A stretch of 64,000 nucleotides of DNA from an uncultured Caulobacter sp. (GTDB taxonomy: Bacteria > Pseudomonadota > Alphaproteobacteria > Caulobacterales > Caulobacteraceae). The translations under genes and the position numbers were made by a program. Numbering within the stretch: position 1 is the stretch's first letter; the number at the start of each line of letters is the position of its first letter. The notes beneath the pieces are model-generated. The model searched no databases, was not told the DNA's origin, and saw nothing but the letters and a program-made list of their open reading frames with translations. The stretch spans positions 1-64,000 of the forward strand of contig NZ_CALCDX010000240.1 of assembly GCF_937900395.1 (NCBI RefSeq), written 5' to 3'. Below, piece by piece: positions 17,430 through 26,534 of the stretch.

Positions 17430-18107
17430 CTAGGCCGCGTCTTCGCCGGGCAGCGGCGCCAGGCGATAGCCCAGGCCCCGGACGGTCTCGATCCGCTCGG
17501 CGCCCAGCTTTTTACGCAGGCGGCCGATGAACACCTCGATGGTGTTGCTGTCGCGGTCGAAGTCCTGGTCGTACAGGTGCTCGACCAGCTCGGTGCGGCC
17601 GATCACCCGGCCCTGGTGCATCATCATGTAGTGCAGCAGGCGGTATTCCAGCGAGGTCAGGCGCAGCGGCTCGCCATTGACGCTGGCGCGCGCGGCGCGC
17701 GGGTCCAAGCGCAGGGCGCCGCACGACAACGACGGCGCGGCGTGGCCGGCCGAGCGGCGAAGCAGGGCGCGCAGGCGGGCCAGCAGCTCCTCGGTATGGA
17801 ACGGCTTGGCCAGATAGTCGTCGGCGCCCGCGTCGAAGCCGGCGACCTTGTCGCTCCAGGCGCCGCGCGCGGTCAGGATCAGGACGGGCGTCGTGACATT
17901 GCCGCGCCGCCAGCGCTCTAGCACCGACACGCCGTCCACCTTGGGCAGGCCGAGATCGAGGATCACGGCGTCATAGGGCTCGGTCTCGCCCAGGAACTGG
18001 GCTTCCTCGCCATCGGGGGCGTGGTCGACGGCGTAGCCGGCGTCGGCCAGGGCCAGCTTCAGCTGGCGCGTCAGATCGGGATCGTCCTCGACGAGCAGGA
18101 TGCGCAT
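17430..18107 (-). CDS. OmpR-family response regulator (PhoP/TctD-like)
   Basis: 225 residues. Receiver domain with EDDPDL at the start, phosphoacceptor Asp in DAVILDLGLPKVDG and Lys in YLAKPFHTEELLAR. The winged-helix output domain (about 130-225) contains LTSLEYRLLHYMMMHQGRV and IEVFIGRLRKKLGAE. Cognate partner of the kinase encoded four bases downstream. The small PepSY protein gene lies 17 bases upstream in the same direction and may be a target or modulator. Confidence 0.95.
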   Translation of the reverse strand: MRILLVEDDPDLTRQLKLALADAGYAVDHAPDGEEAQFLGETEPYDAVILDLGLPKVDGVSVLERWRRGNVTTPVLILTARGAWSDKVAGFDAGADDYLAKPFHTEELLARLRALLRRSAGHAAPSLSCGALRLDPRAARASVNGEPLRLTSLEYRLLHYMMMHQGRVIGRTELVEHLYDQDFDRDSNTIEVFIGRLRKKLGAERIETVRGLGYRLAPLPGEDAA

Positions 18108-18124
18108 GGGTCCTCGAAAACTCC

Positions 18125-18445
18125 TCAGCCCCCGCTGATGATCTGTCCGGTCTCGGCGTCGACGATGAAGTCGATGCGGCGGCCGTCGGCCGTGGCCCAG
18201 CGGACGCGGTAGTTGCGGCCCTCGAGGCCGGCGTCCAGCACCCGCCCCGGCACGCGGCGCGAGATCATCTCGATCACCCGCGACAGCGGCACCAGCCGAC
18301 CCGACTGCACGCCGCCCCGCGCCTCGTCCTGCTGCGCGCGCCAGTCGGCGCCCAGCGAGTCGGGCCCACGACGCTGCGCCGACGCCGCGCCCGGAAGGGC
18401 GGCGGCCAGCGCGGCGGCGACGAGGATGACGCGGATCGTTTTCAT
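18125..18445 (-). CDS. secreted PepSY-domain protein
   Basis: 106 residues with a Sec signal peptide (cleavage after ALPGAASAQ, about residue 24). The C-terminal half matches a PepSY repeat: VIEMISRRVPGRVLDAGLEG, then YRVRWATADGRRIDFIVDAE ending in TGQIISGG. PepSY domains act as periplasmic inhibitors or sensors of proteases and kinases. Located directly upstream of a response regulator/kinase pair in one apparent operon, a frequent arrangement. Confidence 0.9.
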   Translation of the reverse strand: MKTIRVILVAAALAAALPGAASAQRRGPDSLGADWRAQQDEARGGVQSGRLVPLSRVIEMISRRVPGRVLDAGLEGRNYRVRWATADGRRIDFIVDAETGQIISGG

Positions 18446-18537
18446 GCTCTCCGGTCTAACGGAACGCGGCTGAATGGAGACTGAACGCCCAGCTTATGAA
18501 CGGGCTGCGTCGTTCTGTCACGGTCGGACGGCGAAGA

Positions 18538-18873
18538 TCACACACTCAGGAGCGCCTTCAGCTTCGCGCGCGCTTCGGCCAACACTGGCGCGGGCGCTAC
18601 GCCCTTGCGCGTCGCCCGGCGAGCAACCCAGTCAACGCTCTTGATCTGGTCAGCCAACACGACACTTGGGGAAGGGCCGGGCACGACCACCTCGAAAGGA
18701 TAGCCCTTCACGCGGCTAGTCATTGGGCAGCAAAGCATCATGCCCCGCTTGCCGTTGTAGGCCGAGGGCGAAAGCACCAGCGCTGGACGGTGGCCAGCCT
18801 GCTCGTGGCCTGCCTGCGGATCGAACTGCAGCCACACGATATCGCCGGCGTCGGGAACGTACCGCGCGCTCAC
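18538..18873 (-). CDS. mazF: MazF/PemK-type endoribonuclease toxin
   Basis: 111 residues. The N-terminus YVPDAGDIVWLQFDPQAGHE and the following GHRPALVLSPSAYN are hallmark MazF/ChpB segments, including the Arg used in RNA cleavage. SFxV-like core CCPMTSRVKGYPFEVVVPG and DQIKSVDW complete the fold. It starts inside the antitoxin stop (four-base overlap). MazF toxins cut mRNA and halt growth when the antitoxin is lost. The sequence is closest in form to the ChpB/PemK branch. Confidence 0.93.
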   Translation of the reverse strand: MSARYVPDAGDIVWLQFDPQAGHEQAGHRPALVLSPSAYNGKRGMMLCCPMTSRVKGYPFEVVVPGPSPSVVLADQIKSVDWVARRATRKGVAPAPVLAEARAKLKALLSV

Positions 18874-19112
18874 CAGAACTCCTTGCCGACCACATCGCCA
18901 AAGTCGATGTCTTCGTGGAACGTCTCAGGCTCCATTTCGGCGAGCATGGCGTCGAGATCATACTCGGGCGCCCGGATCGGCTCGATGATAATCCGGCCGT
19001 TCTCCTCTCGCACATCGACGGCCTGGTCTATCGCGATGTCGGCGGCCGCCATCACTCGGGCCGGGATCCGGACCGAGGCGCTGTTGCCCCACTTCTTCAC
19101 GATCACCTGCAT
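18870..19112 (-). CDS. mazE: MazE/AbrB-type antitoxin
   Basis: 80 residues. The N-terminal swapped-hairpin DNA-binding domain reads VIVKKWGNSASVRIPARVM, a standard MazE start. The acidic C-terminus (LDAMLAEMEPETFHEDIDFG) is the likely toxin-binding tail. It is first in the operon and overlaps mazF. The antitoxin normally represses its own promoter, which must lie in the AT-richer stretch at 19113-19190. Confidence 0.93.
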   Translation of the reverse strand: MQVIVKKWGNSASVRIPARVMAAADIAIDQAVDVREENGRIIIEPIRAPEYDLDAMLAEMEPETFHEDIDFGDVVGKEFW

Positions 19113-19201
19113 GGCCGATCTCCTCGCGAACCAAGATCAGCCTACCAGCGCAATGTGTCAACAAATGTCGAGACATTGCCGGTAGCTTTGCCGACGCCCG
19201 C

Positions 19202-20128
19202 CTACTTCCGCTTCGGCGTGTAAGGCTTCTGCTCGCGCCAGGCCTGGGCGAATTTCTCGAGGTCCTGGTCGACCGTCTCGGGCAGGGTGACGACGAGGCG
19301 CGCCAAGAGGTCGCCGCGCTTGCCCTTGGCGTCGGCGAAGCCCCGACCCTTCAGGCGCAGGGTCTGGCCGCTGTTGCTGCCCTTGGGAACGTTCAGCATC
19401 ACATTGCCGTCCGGCGTGGGCGCCTCGACCTTGCCGCCCAGCACCGCGTCGGGGACCGAGATCGGCAGGTCCATGACCAGCGCCTCGCCCTCGCGGCGGT
19501 AGATCGGGTGCGGCTTGATCACCAGCTCGATCATGGCGTCGCCCGCGCCGCCGCGGCCCGGGCTGCCCTGCCCTTTCAGGCGCAGGGTCTGGCCTTCCTG
19601 GGCGCCGGCCGGGATGGTCACGTCGATCGTGCGGCCGTCCGAGAAGGCCACGCGCTTCTTGCCGCCCTTGATCGCCTCTTCCAGGTCGATCTCGAGACGC
19701 GCCTTCACGTCGGCGCCGCGCGGAGCGAAGCCGCCGGTCTGGCCGCCGCCGCCAAAGGGACCGCGACCGCCGCCGAACATGCCGCCGAACAGGTCCGACA
19801 GGTCGATCTCCGGCCCCTCGTCGACGCGGAAGCCGCCCCGGCCGAAGCCGCCGGCGTTGAACGGGCCGTTGCCGGGTTGGCCGCCGAAGCCGCGCATGGT
19901 CTCGCGGCCATCGGCGTCGATCTGGCCCAGGTCGAACTTCTTGCGTTTCTCGGCGTCGCCCAGGATGTCGAAGGCGGCGCTGACCTGCTTGAACTTCTCC
20001 TCGGCCTTCTTGTCGCCGGGGTTCGCGTCGGGGTGATGCTGCTTGGCGAGCTTGCGGAACGCCTTGCGGATCTCGTCCGCGCTCGCGGTGCGGGAAACGC
20101 CGAGTTCCTGATAGGGGTCACGCGCCAA
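19202..20128 (-). CDS. DnaJ-class (CbpA-like) co-chaperone
   Basis: 308 residues. J domain at 1-70 with the HPD motif in KQHHPDANPGDKKAEEKF. A Gly/Phe-rich linker follows (about 75-125). The C-terminal peptide-binding domains (about 130-300) contain RLKGQGSPGRGGAGDAMIE and LRLKGRGFADAKGKRGDL. There is no zinc-finger region with CxxCxGxG repeats, so this is a CbpA-type rather than a DnaJ-type protein. It stimulates DnaK ATPase. It lies just past the end of the GTA operon; no functional link to it is evident. Confidence 0.93.
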   Translation of the reverse strand: MARDPYQELGVSRTASADEIRKAFRKLAKQHHPDANPGDKKAEEKFKQVSAAFDILGDAEKRKKFDLGQIDADGRETMRGFGGQPGNGPFNAGGFGRGGFRVDEGPEIDLSDLFGGMFGGGRGPFGGGGQTGGFAPRGADVKARLEIDLEEAIKGGKKRVAFSDGRTIDVTIPAGAQEGQTLRLKGQGSPGRGGAGDAMIELVIKPHPIYRREGEALVMDLPISVPDAVLGGKVEAPTPDGNVMLNVPKGSNSGQTLRLKGRGFADAKGKRGDLLARLVVTLPETVDQDLEKFAQAWREQKPYTPKRK

Positions 20129-20230
20129 GGAAGGTCCTCATCGAGCTGGCTTAGAGCTTAGGCAAGTGGGGGTAACGCCCTCCATCTAGAACGTCCAGCG
20201 CCCCGCGCAAGACTTGATGTGGCATTTTTA

Positions 20231-23200
20231 TCACAACCCTATCGTCACTACCGCGCCCCAGCCGTAGAGCGCGTCCGCCTGAGCGATCTCCAGGCGCGCC
20301 CCGGTCGGCGGCGCGTCGCTCGCTCGCATGGCGGCGGTGTAGACAAAGACCGGCGCCGACACCTCGACTTCCCGCAGCACCGAGGCGCCGTCCAGCACGC
20401 GGACACGGTAGCGCTCGACGCCCTCGACCAGCGGGACCTCGCCCGCCCAGACATCGCCGCCGGTCCGGGCGCGGCGGATCCAAGAGAGCTGGAGGTCGCC
20501 GCCGACCATCCGCGCGCGCAGATGCGTCGGGGCCAGCGGGCGCAGCGCTCGACCGGTCCAGACCACCGTCGTCTCGGCGGCGCCCGCCGGAGGACCGCCA
20601 GCCAGAGCCGCGCGGACCTTCAGCGGAACCCCGCGCTCGAAGGCCGCGACCTCCATCGGGACCACCGCCTCGTCCAGTAGCACGACCGCCGCGCCGGTCA
20701 GGATCGTCGTCGCGCTCGCCGCCCCGTCACGCTGACCGCGCAGCAGGCCAGAGAGCCGCCACACGTCGGGCGACAGCAGCGCCGCGTCGCGGAAGCCGAT
20801 CACTTCCCAGCTTCCATCGCCGGCCATGATGGCCAGGCTGTTGCGGCCCGCCAGCATCGCGCCCAGCGAAACCGAGGACAGGCTGGTTCCCTCCATCCGC
20901 ACCGTCAGGGCGCCCAGGCAATCGACGCGATGTGGCGAGGCCGGCGCGAGATCCGTCAGGGTCACGCCCAGGGTGGCTGGCTGAGTCAGGCGCGCCCTGA
21001 CGCTGAGCGTGTCGAGGTCCGGGCCGGCGTGGATCTCCAGCGGACGCCAAGGCTCGCTCGCGGCGGCGACCAGCGGCCGGGCGTCGTCCGCCAGGGCGCC
21101 GTTCGACGGCAGGTCCAGCACCAACAGCGCCGCCGGCGGCGGCGGCTCGCGCGGCGGAGCCGGCGTCCAGTCGAGACCGCCGCCGACGCCTTGCCCGGCG
21201 ACGACCGGGACCAGGGTCGCGTGCGGTCGCTCGTCGAGATCCAGGCGCGCCACCCGCCAGGCGCCGCCGTCGTGGGCCAGGCGGTCGCCGGGCTCCAGGC
21301 GCAGGGCCGCGGAGGGCGAGAGGTGGAGGATCCGCGAGCGCCGCGCGGCCTCGTCGGCGGCCAGCATCCGACGGGCGCAGGCTTCCGCGTCTGGCGCGGC
21401 CAGCACGATCGGCGCGTCGGCGTCTCGGGTTCCCTCGCCCTGCTCGCGGCGCACGACCACCGCCCCGACCTGGTAGTCGCGGCCGGCGTCCAGGAAGCGC
21501 AGGCGCAGGGCCTCGGCGGTGGGCTCCAGCACGCGGGTCTCGCGCTCGACAGGGCCGTCGTCGGGGCGGACCAGATCGCTTTCGGCCAGCGCGCCCGCCA
21601 CGCGGCCGGACCGCGCCATCATCCGCACGTGGTCGCCGCGCTCGACGGGATCCAGGGCGAAGGCCTCCGTCAGGGGCGCGAGCGCGTCGCGCAGGCGCAT
21701 GGGCCGATCGACGACGTAACCGCCCACTGAACCGCCCGCCTCGCCGGGGTCGATCGAGACGCCGGCCCGCGCGCTCAGGGCCCGGATCAGCTCCGGCAGC
21801 GGCGCGATCCCGGCGCGGCCGGTCAGCCAGTGCCCCAGGGTCCACGAGCTTCCGTCCGCCCAGACGTCCGACCGCGCCGGGAAATCCGGAAACGGCCGCG
21901 CGTCCCAGCACCAGGCGCTGGCCGCCTCGACCATCGGCCCGCCATAGACCGGCGAGACCGGATTGGCGGTCGGCTCGTCCAGCCAGGCCAGCACCGCCTC
22001 CAGGCAGCGCCGCTGGCCGAAGTCGTCGCGCTCGCCGGTCGAGTACGGCGGCAGGAAGCTCTCGGAGCTCTTCGGATCGATAAAGAGGTTCGGCGAATTG
22101 CTGCCCTTGTCGACGGCGGGACAGCCGAACTCGGTCAGGCGGATCGGCTTGGACCGCGGGACCCAGGCCGTCGGCGTCGCCGACCGCACGCCGCCGGGGC
22201 GGTCGTGGTGAGGGTTGCTCCACCACGACTTCAGGTCCTTGGCGCGGAACATCCAGGCCTCGCCGTGGGCGCCGTCGGCGATCGGCGTGCGGATCTGGGC
22301 GTCTCGGGCGGTCGGGCTGGCGTAGAACCAGTCGAAGTTCTCACCGCCGGTCAGGCCCGCGCGCAGATAGGCCGGGTCGTGCGGGCCCAAGAAGCCGGCG
22401 GCGGCGTCCAGATGGGTCTCGCCCTCGCGCCAGTCGGTGATCGGCGGATACCAGTCGACGCCGACGAAATCGATGTTCGGATCGGCCCACAGGGGATCGA
22501 GATGGAACACCGCATGGCCGCTTCCGTCGGCGGGCTGATGCCCAAAGTATTCGCTCCAGTCGGCGGCGTAGCCGAGCTTGGTCGAGGCGCCCAGCACGGC
22601 GCGGACCTCCGCGGCCAGAGCCTTCAGCTTGGCGACCGCCGGATAGGCGCCGCCCGGTCCGCGCGTCGTGGTGACCCCGCGCAGCTCCGAACCGATGACA
22701 AAGCCGTCCACCCCTCCGGCTTGGGCCGCGAGGCTCGCCTGGTGCAGCACCATCCGCCGCAGCCCCCATTCGCCGTCGAAGAAGGCGTTGACCTGGGCGG
22801 TCGCCGCCGCAGTTCCATCCGCGCCCGCCTCGCAGGCGATCCGGCCTCGCCAGGGATAGGCGGGCTGGCCTGGCGGGGTGTCCATCAGGATGAACGGATA
22901 GAGCGTGACCTTCAGCCCGCGCCGCTTCAGCTCGGCGATCGCCTGCAGCACCACCGCGTCGGCCGGGGTGCCGCCATAGGCGGGCTTGCCGTCCTTCAGC
23001 GAGACCAGATGCGCGCCCGAGCGCTCCACGCCCGCCACGCTCCAGGCGATCGGCAGGGTGTCCTTGCTCGACTGCTCCACCCCCGGCCGGATCTGGCACT
23101 GGCCGCAGCGCAGGTCGGACCCGAACCAGGCCACGACCAGGGTGACGTGGTCGACGTTCGGCAGTTGCGCCTGCAACTGGTCTAGCGCCACGACGATATC

Positions 23201-23932
23201 CGCGCGGCCGTCGGCGTTATGGACGCTCTCGCTGGCTGTCCGGGTGAGACCTTCGCGGCGCAGGACCGCTTCGGTCGCATAGACGAACTCGCCCGCGCCG
23301 GGGATCAGGCAAACGCCCTTCAGCCGCTCCTCAAGCCCCGGCGGATCGCCGGGCGTGCGCGGCCGGCGGAAGACCTCGAAAGACAACTGGGGCGGGCGAT
23401 TGCCAAACGGCTCCAGCGGCAGGTCCTCGAACACCACATAGGCCACGCCGCGATAGGCCGGCGCCTGGCCCTCGATCGCGGCGATCAGCGGATCGGGCGC
23501 CTGATCCTCGCTCCCCAGGTGGACGCGCATCGTGGCCCCGGAGAGGTCCATCACCCGTCCGTCGGCCCAGACGCGGCCGATCCCGTCGATCGGCCCTTCG
23601 GCCACGGCGACGGCGAACGAGAGGCTGTAGGCGTAGGACGTCGTCTTCTGGCCTTTTGATCCGCCGACGCGGCCCTCGACCCGCTTCTCGCGAAACCGCG
23701 CGGCCCAGATCACCTGGCCGCCGACCCGCGCCCGGCCGAACACGCACGGCAGCGCCGCGCCCTCGGCCGCGCCGGTCAGTCGCAGCTCGGGGATGCGCGG
23801 ACCGATCTGGCGGGCCGGCGACAGGGCCGAGAGCGCGGCCTGGTCGACCGCCGCCCCCAGCGCCGCCCCGGCCACGGCCCCCAGCGGTCCGCCGATCGCC
23901 GCGCCGACGCTGGAGAGGATGACTTGAGCCAT
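20231..23932 (-). CDS. GTA tail hub/host-attachment protein (g15 'megatron')
   Basis: 1233 residues from the ATG at 23932 (MAQVILSSVGAAIGGPLGAV); codons upstream are read from the class A repeat. The N-terminus is an Ala/Gly-rich segment followed by a phage tail-tip module. A TIM-barrel glycoside-hydrolase-like domain occupies about residues 380-700, with WADPNIDFVGVDWYPPITDW and LTEFGCPAVDKG in barrel-strand positions. A C-terminal beta-rich tail region follows. This is the largest GTA structural protein, at the baseplate. Its position last in the operon matches the order in Rhodobacter and Caulobacter GTAs. Confidence 0.93.
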   Translation of the reverse strand: MAQVILSSVGAAIGGPLGAVAGAALGAAVDQAALSALSPARQIGPRIPELRLTGAAEGAALPCVFGRARVGGQVIWAARFREKRVEGRVGGSKGQKTTSYAYSLSFAVAVAEGPIDGIGRVWADGRVMDLSGATMRVHLGSEDQAPDPLIAAIEGQAPAYRGVAYVVFEDLPLEPFGNRPPQLSFEVFRRPRTPGDPPGLEERLKGVCLIPGAGEFVYATEAVLRREGLTRTASESVHNADGRADIVVALDQLQAQLPNVDHVTLVVAWFGSDLRCGQCQIRPGVEQSSKDTLPIAWSVAGVERSGAHLVSLKDGKPAYGGTPADAVVLQAIAELKRRGLKVTLYPFILMDTPPGQPAYPWRGRIACEAGADGTAAATAQVNAFFDGEWGLRRMVLHQASLAAQAGGVDGFVIGSELRGVTTTRGPGGAYPAVAKLKALAAEVRAVLGASTKLGYAADWSEYFGHQPADGSGHAVFHLDPLWADPNIDFVGVDWYPPITDWREGETHLDAAAGFLGPHDPAYLRAGLTGGENFDWFYASPTARDAQIRTPIADGAHGEAWMFRAKDLKSWWSNPHHDRPGGVRSATPTAWVPRSKPIRLTEFGCPAVDKGSNSPNLFIDPKSSESFLPPYSTGERDDFGQRRCLEAVLAWLDEPTANPVSPVYGGPMVEAASAWCWDARPFPDFPARSDVWADGSSWTLGHWLTGRAGIAPLPELIRALSARAGVSIDPGEAGGSVGGYVVDRPMRLRDALAPLTEAFALDPVERGDHVRMMARSGRVAGALAESDLVRPDDGPVERETRVLEPTAEALRLRFLDAGRDYQVGAVVVRREQGEGTRDADAPIVLAAPDAEACARRMLAADEAARRSRILHLSPSAALRLEPGDRLAHDGGAWRVARLDLDERPHATLVPVVAGQGVGGGLDWTPAPPREPPPPAALLVLDLPSNGALADDARPLVAAASEPWRPLEIHAGPDLDTLSVRARLTQPATLGVTLTDLAPASPHRVDCLGALTVRMEGTSLSSVSLGAMLAGRNSLAIMAGDGSWEVIGFRDAALLSPDVWRLSGLLRGQRDGAASATTILTGAAVVLLDEAVVPMEVAAFERGVPLKVRAALAGGPPAGAAETTVVWTGRALRPLAPTHLRARMVGGDLQLSWIRRARTGGDVWAGEVPLVEGVERYRVRVLDGASVLREVEVSAPVFVYTAAMRASDAPPTGARLEIAQADALYGWGAVVTIGL

Positions 23933-23948
23933 TTGAACTTTCTCCTCC

Positions 23949-24076
23949 GGCTTCCCCGGCGAATGCCGGGGCCCAGATCGAACCCACGGACAAAGCGGGT
24001 TCTGCTCCGCCATCGGGCGCGAGCACCTCTGACTCTCAGGCTGAATCTGGGCCCCGGCGTTCGCCGGGGAGGTCGG
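23949..24076. repeat. class A palindromic element, copy A4
   Basis: Interior motif reads CTCAGGCTGAATCTGGG near the right arm, so this copy is in the opposite orientation to A1-A3. The arms keep the CCCCGGC stem. It separates g15 from g14 within the GTA operon. Confidence 0.88.
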
Positions 24077-24626
24077 GTGTTTGGGGGATTGGAAAACGGA
24101 AAGCCGCGACCAGGCGCTCGCGCCACCAGCGGCCCAGCGCGCTTTCGACGCAGGCCCGGCCCCAATAGGCGTGGATGATGCGGTCCGGGCCGGAGAGGAT
24201 CGCGCAGTGCTTGGCGACCGCGCCGGGCGCCATGCGGAAGACGAGGACGTCGCCGGGACGGCCCGCGGACAGCGGCAGAGGCGTCAGCCAGCGGCCGAAC
24301 GCTTCCAGCAGGAGTTCCCGCTCGCCGACCTCGGCCCAGTCGGGGCGGTAGGGCGGCGGGGTTTCGGGCTCGGCGCCGTGGATCGCGCGCCACACACCGC
24401 GCACCAGGCCCAGGCAGTCGCAGCCCGCGCCCAGGGTCGAGGCCTGGTGGCGGTAGGGGGTGCCGAGCCAGCGGCGGGCTTCTTGGACAACGAGATCCTC
24501 CCCCGCAATGCGGGGGAGGTGGCCCAGAGGGCCGGAGGGGGCTAGCTCTGATAATTTCCAGCTTGCCCCCTCAGTCGCTCCGCGACAGCTCCCCCGCATC
24601 GCGGGGGAGCATCTGCTCCTCCTCAC
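24036..24626 (-). CDS. GTA NlpC/P60 cell-wall peptidase (g14) with an in-frame repeat at its N-terminus
   Basis: 196 residues if started at the GTG at 24626, which overlaps the g13 stop (GTGA) as expected for GTA genes. Family-type sequence only begins near residue 46 with VVQEARRWLGTPYRHQAS; the catalytic Cys lies in GAGCDCLGLVRGVW and the His in AKHCAILSG. Residues about 5-45 are translated from a class B repeat (24494-24614) that keeps the frame open. An ATG inside the repeat (residue 10) is an alternative start. Either way no start codon of native sequence is left. The stop lies inside the class A element downstream. The enzyme is expected to open peptidoglycan during DNA injection. Confidence 0.85.
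   Translation of the reverse strand: MRRSRCSPAMRGSCRGATEGASWKLSELAPSGPLGHLPRIAGEDLVVQEARRWLGTPYRHQASTLGAGCDCLGLVRGVWRAIHGAEPETPPPYRPDWAEVGERELLLEAFGRWLTPLPLSAGRPGDVLVFRMAPGAVAKHCAILSGPDRIIHAYWGRACVESALGRWWRERLVAAFRFPIPQTPDLPGERRGPDSA
24494..24614. repeat. class B palindromic element, copy B1, inside the g14 reading frame
   Basis: Left arm has outer hairpin CTCCCCCGC-AAT-GCGGGGGAG and inner GGCCC-AGA-GGGCC. Right arm has inner GTCGC-TCC-GCGAC and outer hairpin with ATC loop. It is the only copy in the window that lies within a coding frame. Confidence 0.92.
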
Positions 24627-25255
24627 CGCCGCCCGCCGTCGTTGCGCTCGCCCTCGACGGGGTACAGCGTGAGAAAGTCCTCGCCGGGCGACGTGGGGAA
24701 GCCTCGGAAGTTCACGCCATTGGCGAACACGCCGACACAGGTCGTCCAGCGCTTGTCACAGGTCGCGCCGGGATGGGCCGAGAGATCGGCGCCGCAGCGC
24801 GCGTCGCCCAGCCTTGCGTCGCACAGGCGCGTGAACGTCCGCCCCGCCACCCGCTCCAGAGCCGCGGCCGGACCTGCCAGGGTCGCCTTGAACGCCTGGC
24901 CCTCGCGGCTCAGCGCGGCGATCGTCGCGGTCCACAGGCGGACGAGGCGCGACGGCGCGCTCCAGTCGACGCGCAGCGCCGAGACCCTGGCGCCGTCATA
25001 GAGCCCCGCGTCGAGGTCGCCTTCCGAAATCCCCGCGTCGTCCAGCACGCCCAGAGCGGCCGCCTGCCCCGGCGCGTAGCCGACCCCGGCTTCGCTGGCG
25101 CCGGGGCTCCAGCCGCCGCCGACCCGGCAGGTGACGCCGTCGACGACGAGGTCGCGGTCGTGGTCGGTGAAGCCCAGCTTCACGCCGTCAGCCCGTTCGA
25201 CGATCCAGACGTGGCACAGGCGGGAGAGGTCCAGCCCTTCCAGCAGCGCTCGCAT
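24623..25255 (-). CDS. GTA distal tail/baseplate protein, DUF2163 family (g13)
   Basis: 210 residues. The N-terminal LCHVWIVERADGVKLGFTDHDRDLV and VTCRVGGGWSPGASEAGVG match DUF2163; the C-terminal part with CDARLGDARCGADLSAHPGATCDKRW matches the conserved cysteine-rich end of this family. It is a hub component of the GTA tail tip. Start codon shares bases with the g12 stop (TGATG), and its stop overlaps the g14 start, so the block is translationally coupled. Confidence 0.93.
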   Translation of the reverse strand: MRALLEGLDLSRLCHVWIVERADGVKLGFTDHDRDLVVDGVTCRVGGGWSPGASEAGVGYAPGQAAALGVLDDAGISEGDLDAGLYDGARVSALRVDWSAPSRLVRLWTATIAALSREGQAFKATLAGPAAALERVAGRTFTRLCDARLGDARCGADLSAHPGATCDKRWTTCVGVFANGVNFRGFPTSPGEDFLTLYPVEGERNDGGRR

Positions 25256-25887
25256 CAGTCGCGCACCTCGATCAGGGCGCAGGCGCTGACGCGGCCGGCC
25301 GAGAAGCCTTCCAGAGCGATGTCCAGTCGATCGGTGTCGAAGCGCACCGGCGTGTCGAACTCGAAGCCCGCCGTCACCGCCGCGCCGGCGGCCGGGGCAG
25401 TCGACAGCGTGACGAGGCCGGTCGCCGCATCGACCGAATAGGCGCCCGCCGCCAGGGCGACTCCGGCCACCGCGACCTTGACCGTACCGCCGACCGGCTT
25501 GGCGATCGACCGCGCCAAGGCCGTCGGGCCTGTTCCATAGGTCTTGGTCAGCTGGAAGACCTTACGGCTTCCATCGCCGGTTCCGATCGGCTGGTCCGTG
25601 GCCGCCGGCTGGGCCGAGGGCGCGCAGGACTTGAAGTCGGCCGGATCCCGAAACCGGAAGCCCGCCAGCCGCCCGCGCCGCGCCTCGAAGAAGGCCAGCA
25701 GCTCGGCCAGCTCATCCAGAGGGCGAGCGGCGGTGGCGATCAGGTAGCGACGGCGGCCGCGCGTCCAGGCGCTGGTCCGCTGCTCGGCGCCCGAGGCCAG
25801 GGCGACGATGTCGGTGCGCCACTCGACGCCGCCGGCGCAGCCGAACGCCAGACGCGCGGGCAGGCGCGCCTCATGGAACTCGCTCAT
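25255..25887 (-). CDS. GTA distal tail protein, DUF2460 family (g12)
   Basis: 210 residues from the ATG at 25887 (MSEFHEARLPARLAFGCAGG). The pattern FHEARLP..., TDIVALASGAEQRTSAW, RRRYLIATAARPLDEL and FFEARRGRLAGFRFRDPADF is characteristic of DUF2460 tail proteins. It links the tail tube to the baseplate. A plus-strand DUF805 gene and a class E repeat separate it from g11. Confidence 0.94.
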   Translation of the reverse strand: MSEFHEARLPARLAFGCAGGVEWRTDIVALASGAEQRTSAWTRGRRRYLIATAARPLDELAELLAFFEARRGRLAGFRFRDPADFKSCAPSAQPAATDQPIGTGDGSRKVFQLTKTYGTGPTALARSIAKPVGGTVKVAVAGVALAAGAYSVDAATGLVTLSTAPAAGAAVTAGFEFDTPVRFDTDRLDIALEGFSAGRVSACALIEVRD

Positions 25888-26034
25888 GGCGATCCTCACG
25901 AAAAGGTTTTGCGGAATTTGACGAGAAGCGGAGCCGTACGAGGCCGAACGCGATTAAGTCTTGGTCATGACCCGCTTTTCACTTCATCAGCGGGTCTTCG
26001 GCTCCTACCTATGGAGTCGAGATTGGAGATCGAT

Positions 26035-26499
26035 ATGGATTGGAAGACCCTGTTCCTGTCGCCGGAGGGCCGCATCGGCCGCCAGGCGTTCTGGATCGGC
26101 TGGCTGGTCCTGCTGGGCGTCAACATCGCGCTGGGCTGGCTGCCCGTCATTGGCGCGGTGATCAGCTTGGCGACGATCTATTCCAGCGTCTGCATCCACG
26201 CCAAGCGGCTGCACGACATGGGTCAGACCGGCTGGTGGCAGGTGCTGCCGTGGGTGCTGGGTCCGGTCCTGATCATGGGCTCGGCCCTGTCGATCGGCGT
26301 CATGCCGGCCATCGCGGCCCTGACCAGCGGCGAGCCTGAACTGGCGGCCCTGACCGCCCTGGGCGGCTTCTTCATCTCGTGCTTCATCGCCTTCGCCATC
26401 TGGCTGGCCTTCACGCTCTGGGTCGGCTGCAGCCTGGGCCAGCCGCGCGACAACCAGTACGGCCCGCCCCCGCCGAACACGGCCGCGGTGGCGCTGTAG
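26035..26499 (+). CDS. DUF805 family inner-membrane protein
   Basis: 154 residues from the ATG at 26035, preceded by GGAGAT. The N-terminal MDWKTLFLSPEGRIGRQAFW (a 'F-x-GRIGRxxFW' start), VCIHAKRLHDMGQTGWW and WVGCSLGQPRDNQYGP are DUF805 hallmarks. Four membrane segments are predicted. Function of the family is not established. It is transcribed against the GTA operon between g11 and g12, so it is a passenger rather than a GTA part. Confidence 0.88.
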   Translation: MDWKTLFLSPEGRIGRQAFWIGWLVLLGVNIALGWLPVIGAVISLATIYSSVCIHAKRLHDMGQTGWWQVLPWVLGPVLIMGSALSIGVMPAIAALTSGEPELAALTALGGFFISCFIAFAIWLAFTLWVGCSLGQPRDNQYGPPPPNTAAVAL

Positions 26500-26534
26500 G
26501 GGCCGCTCTGACTGATCCTCAGCGTCTATTCAGT

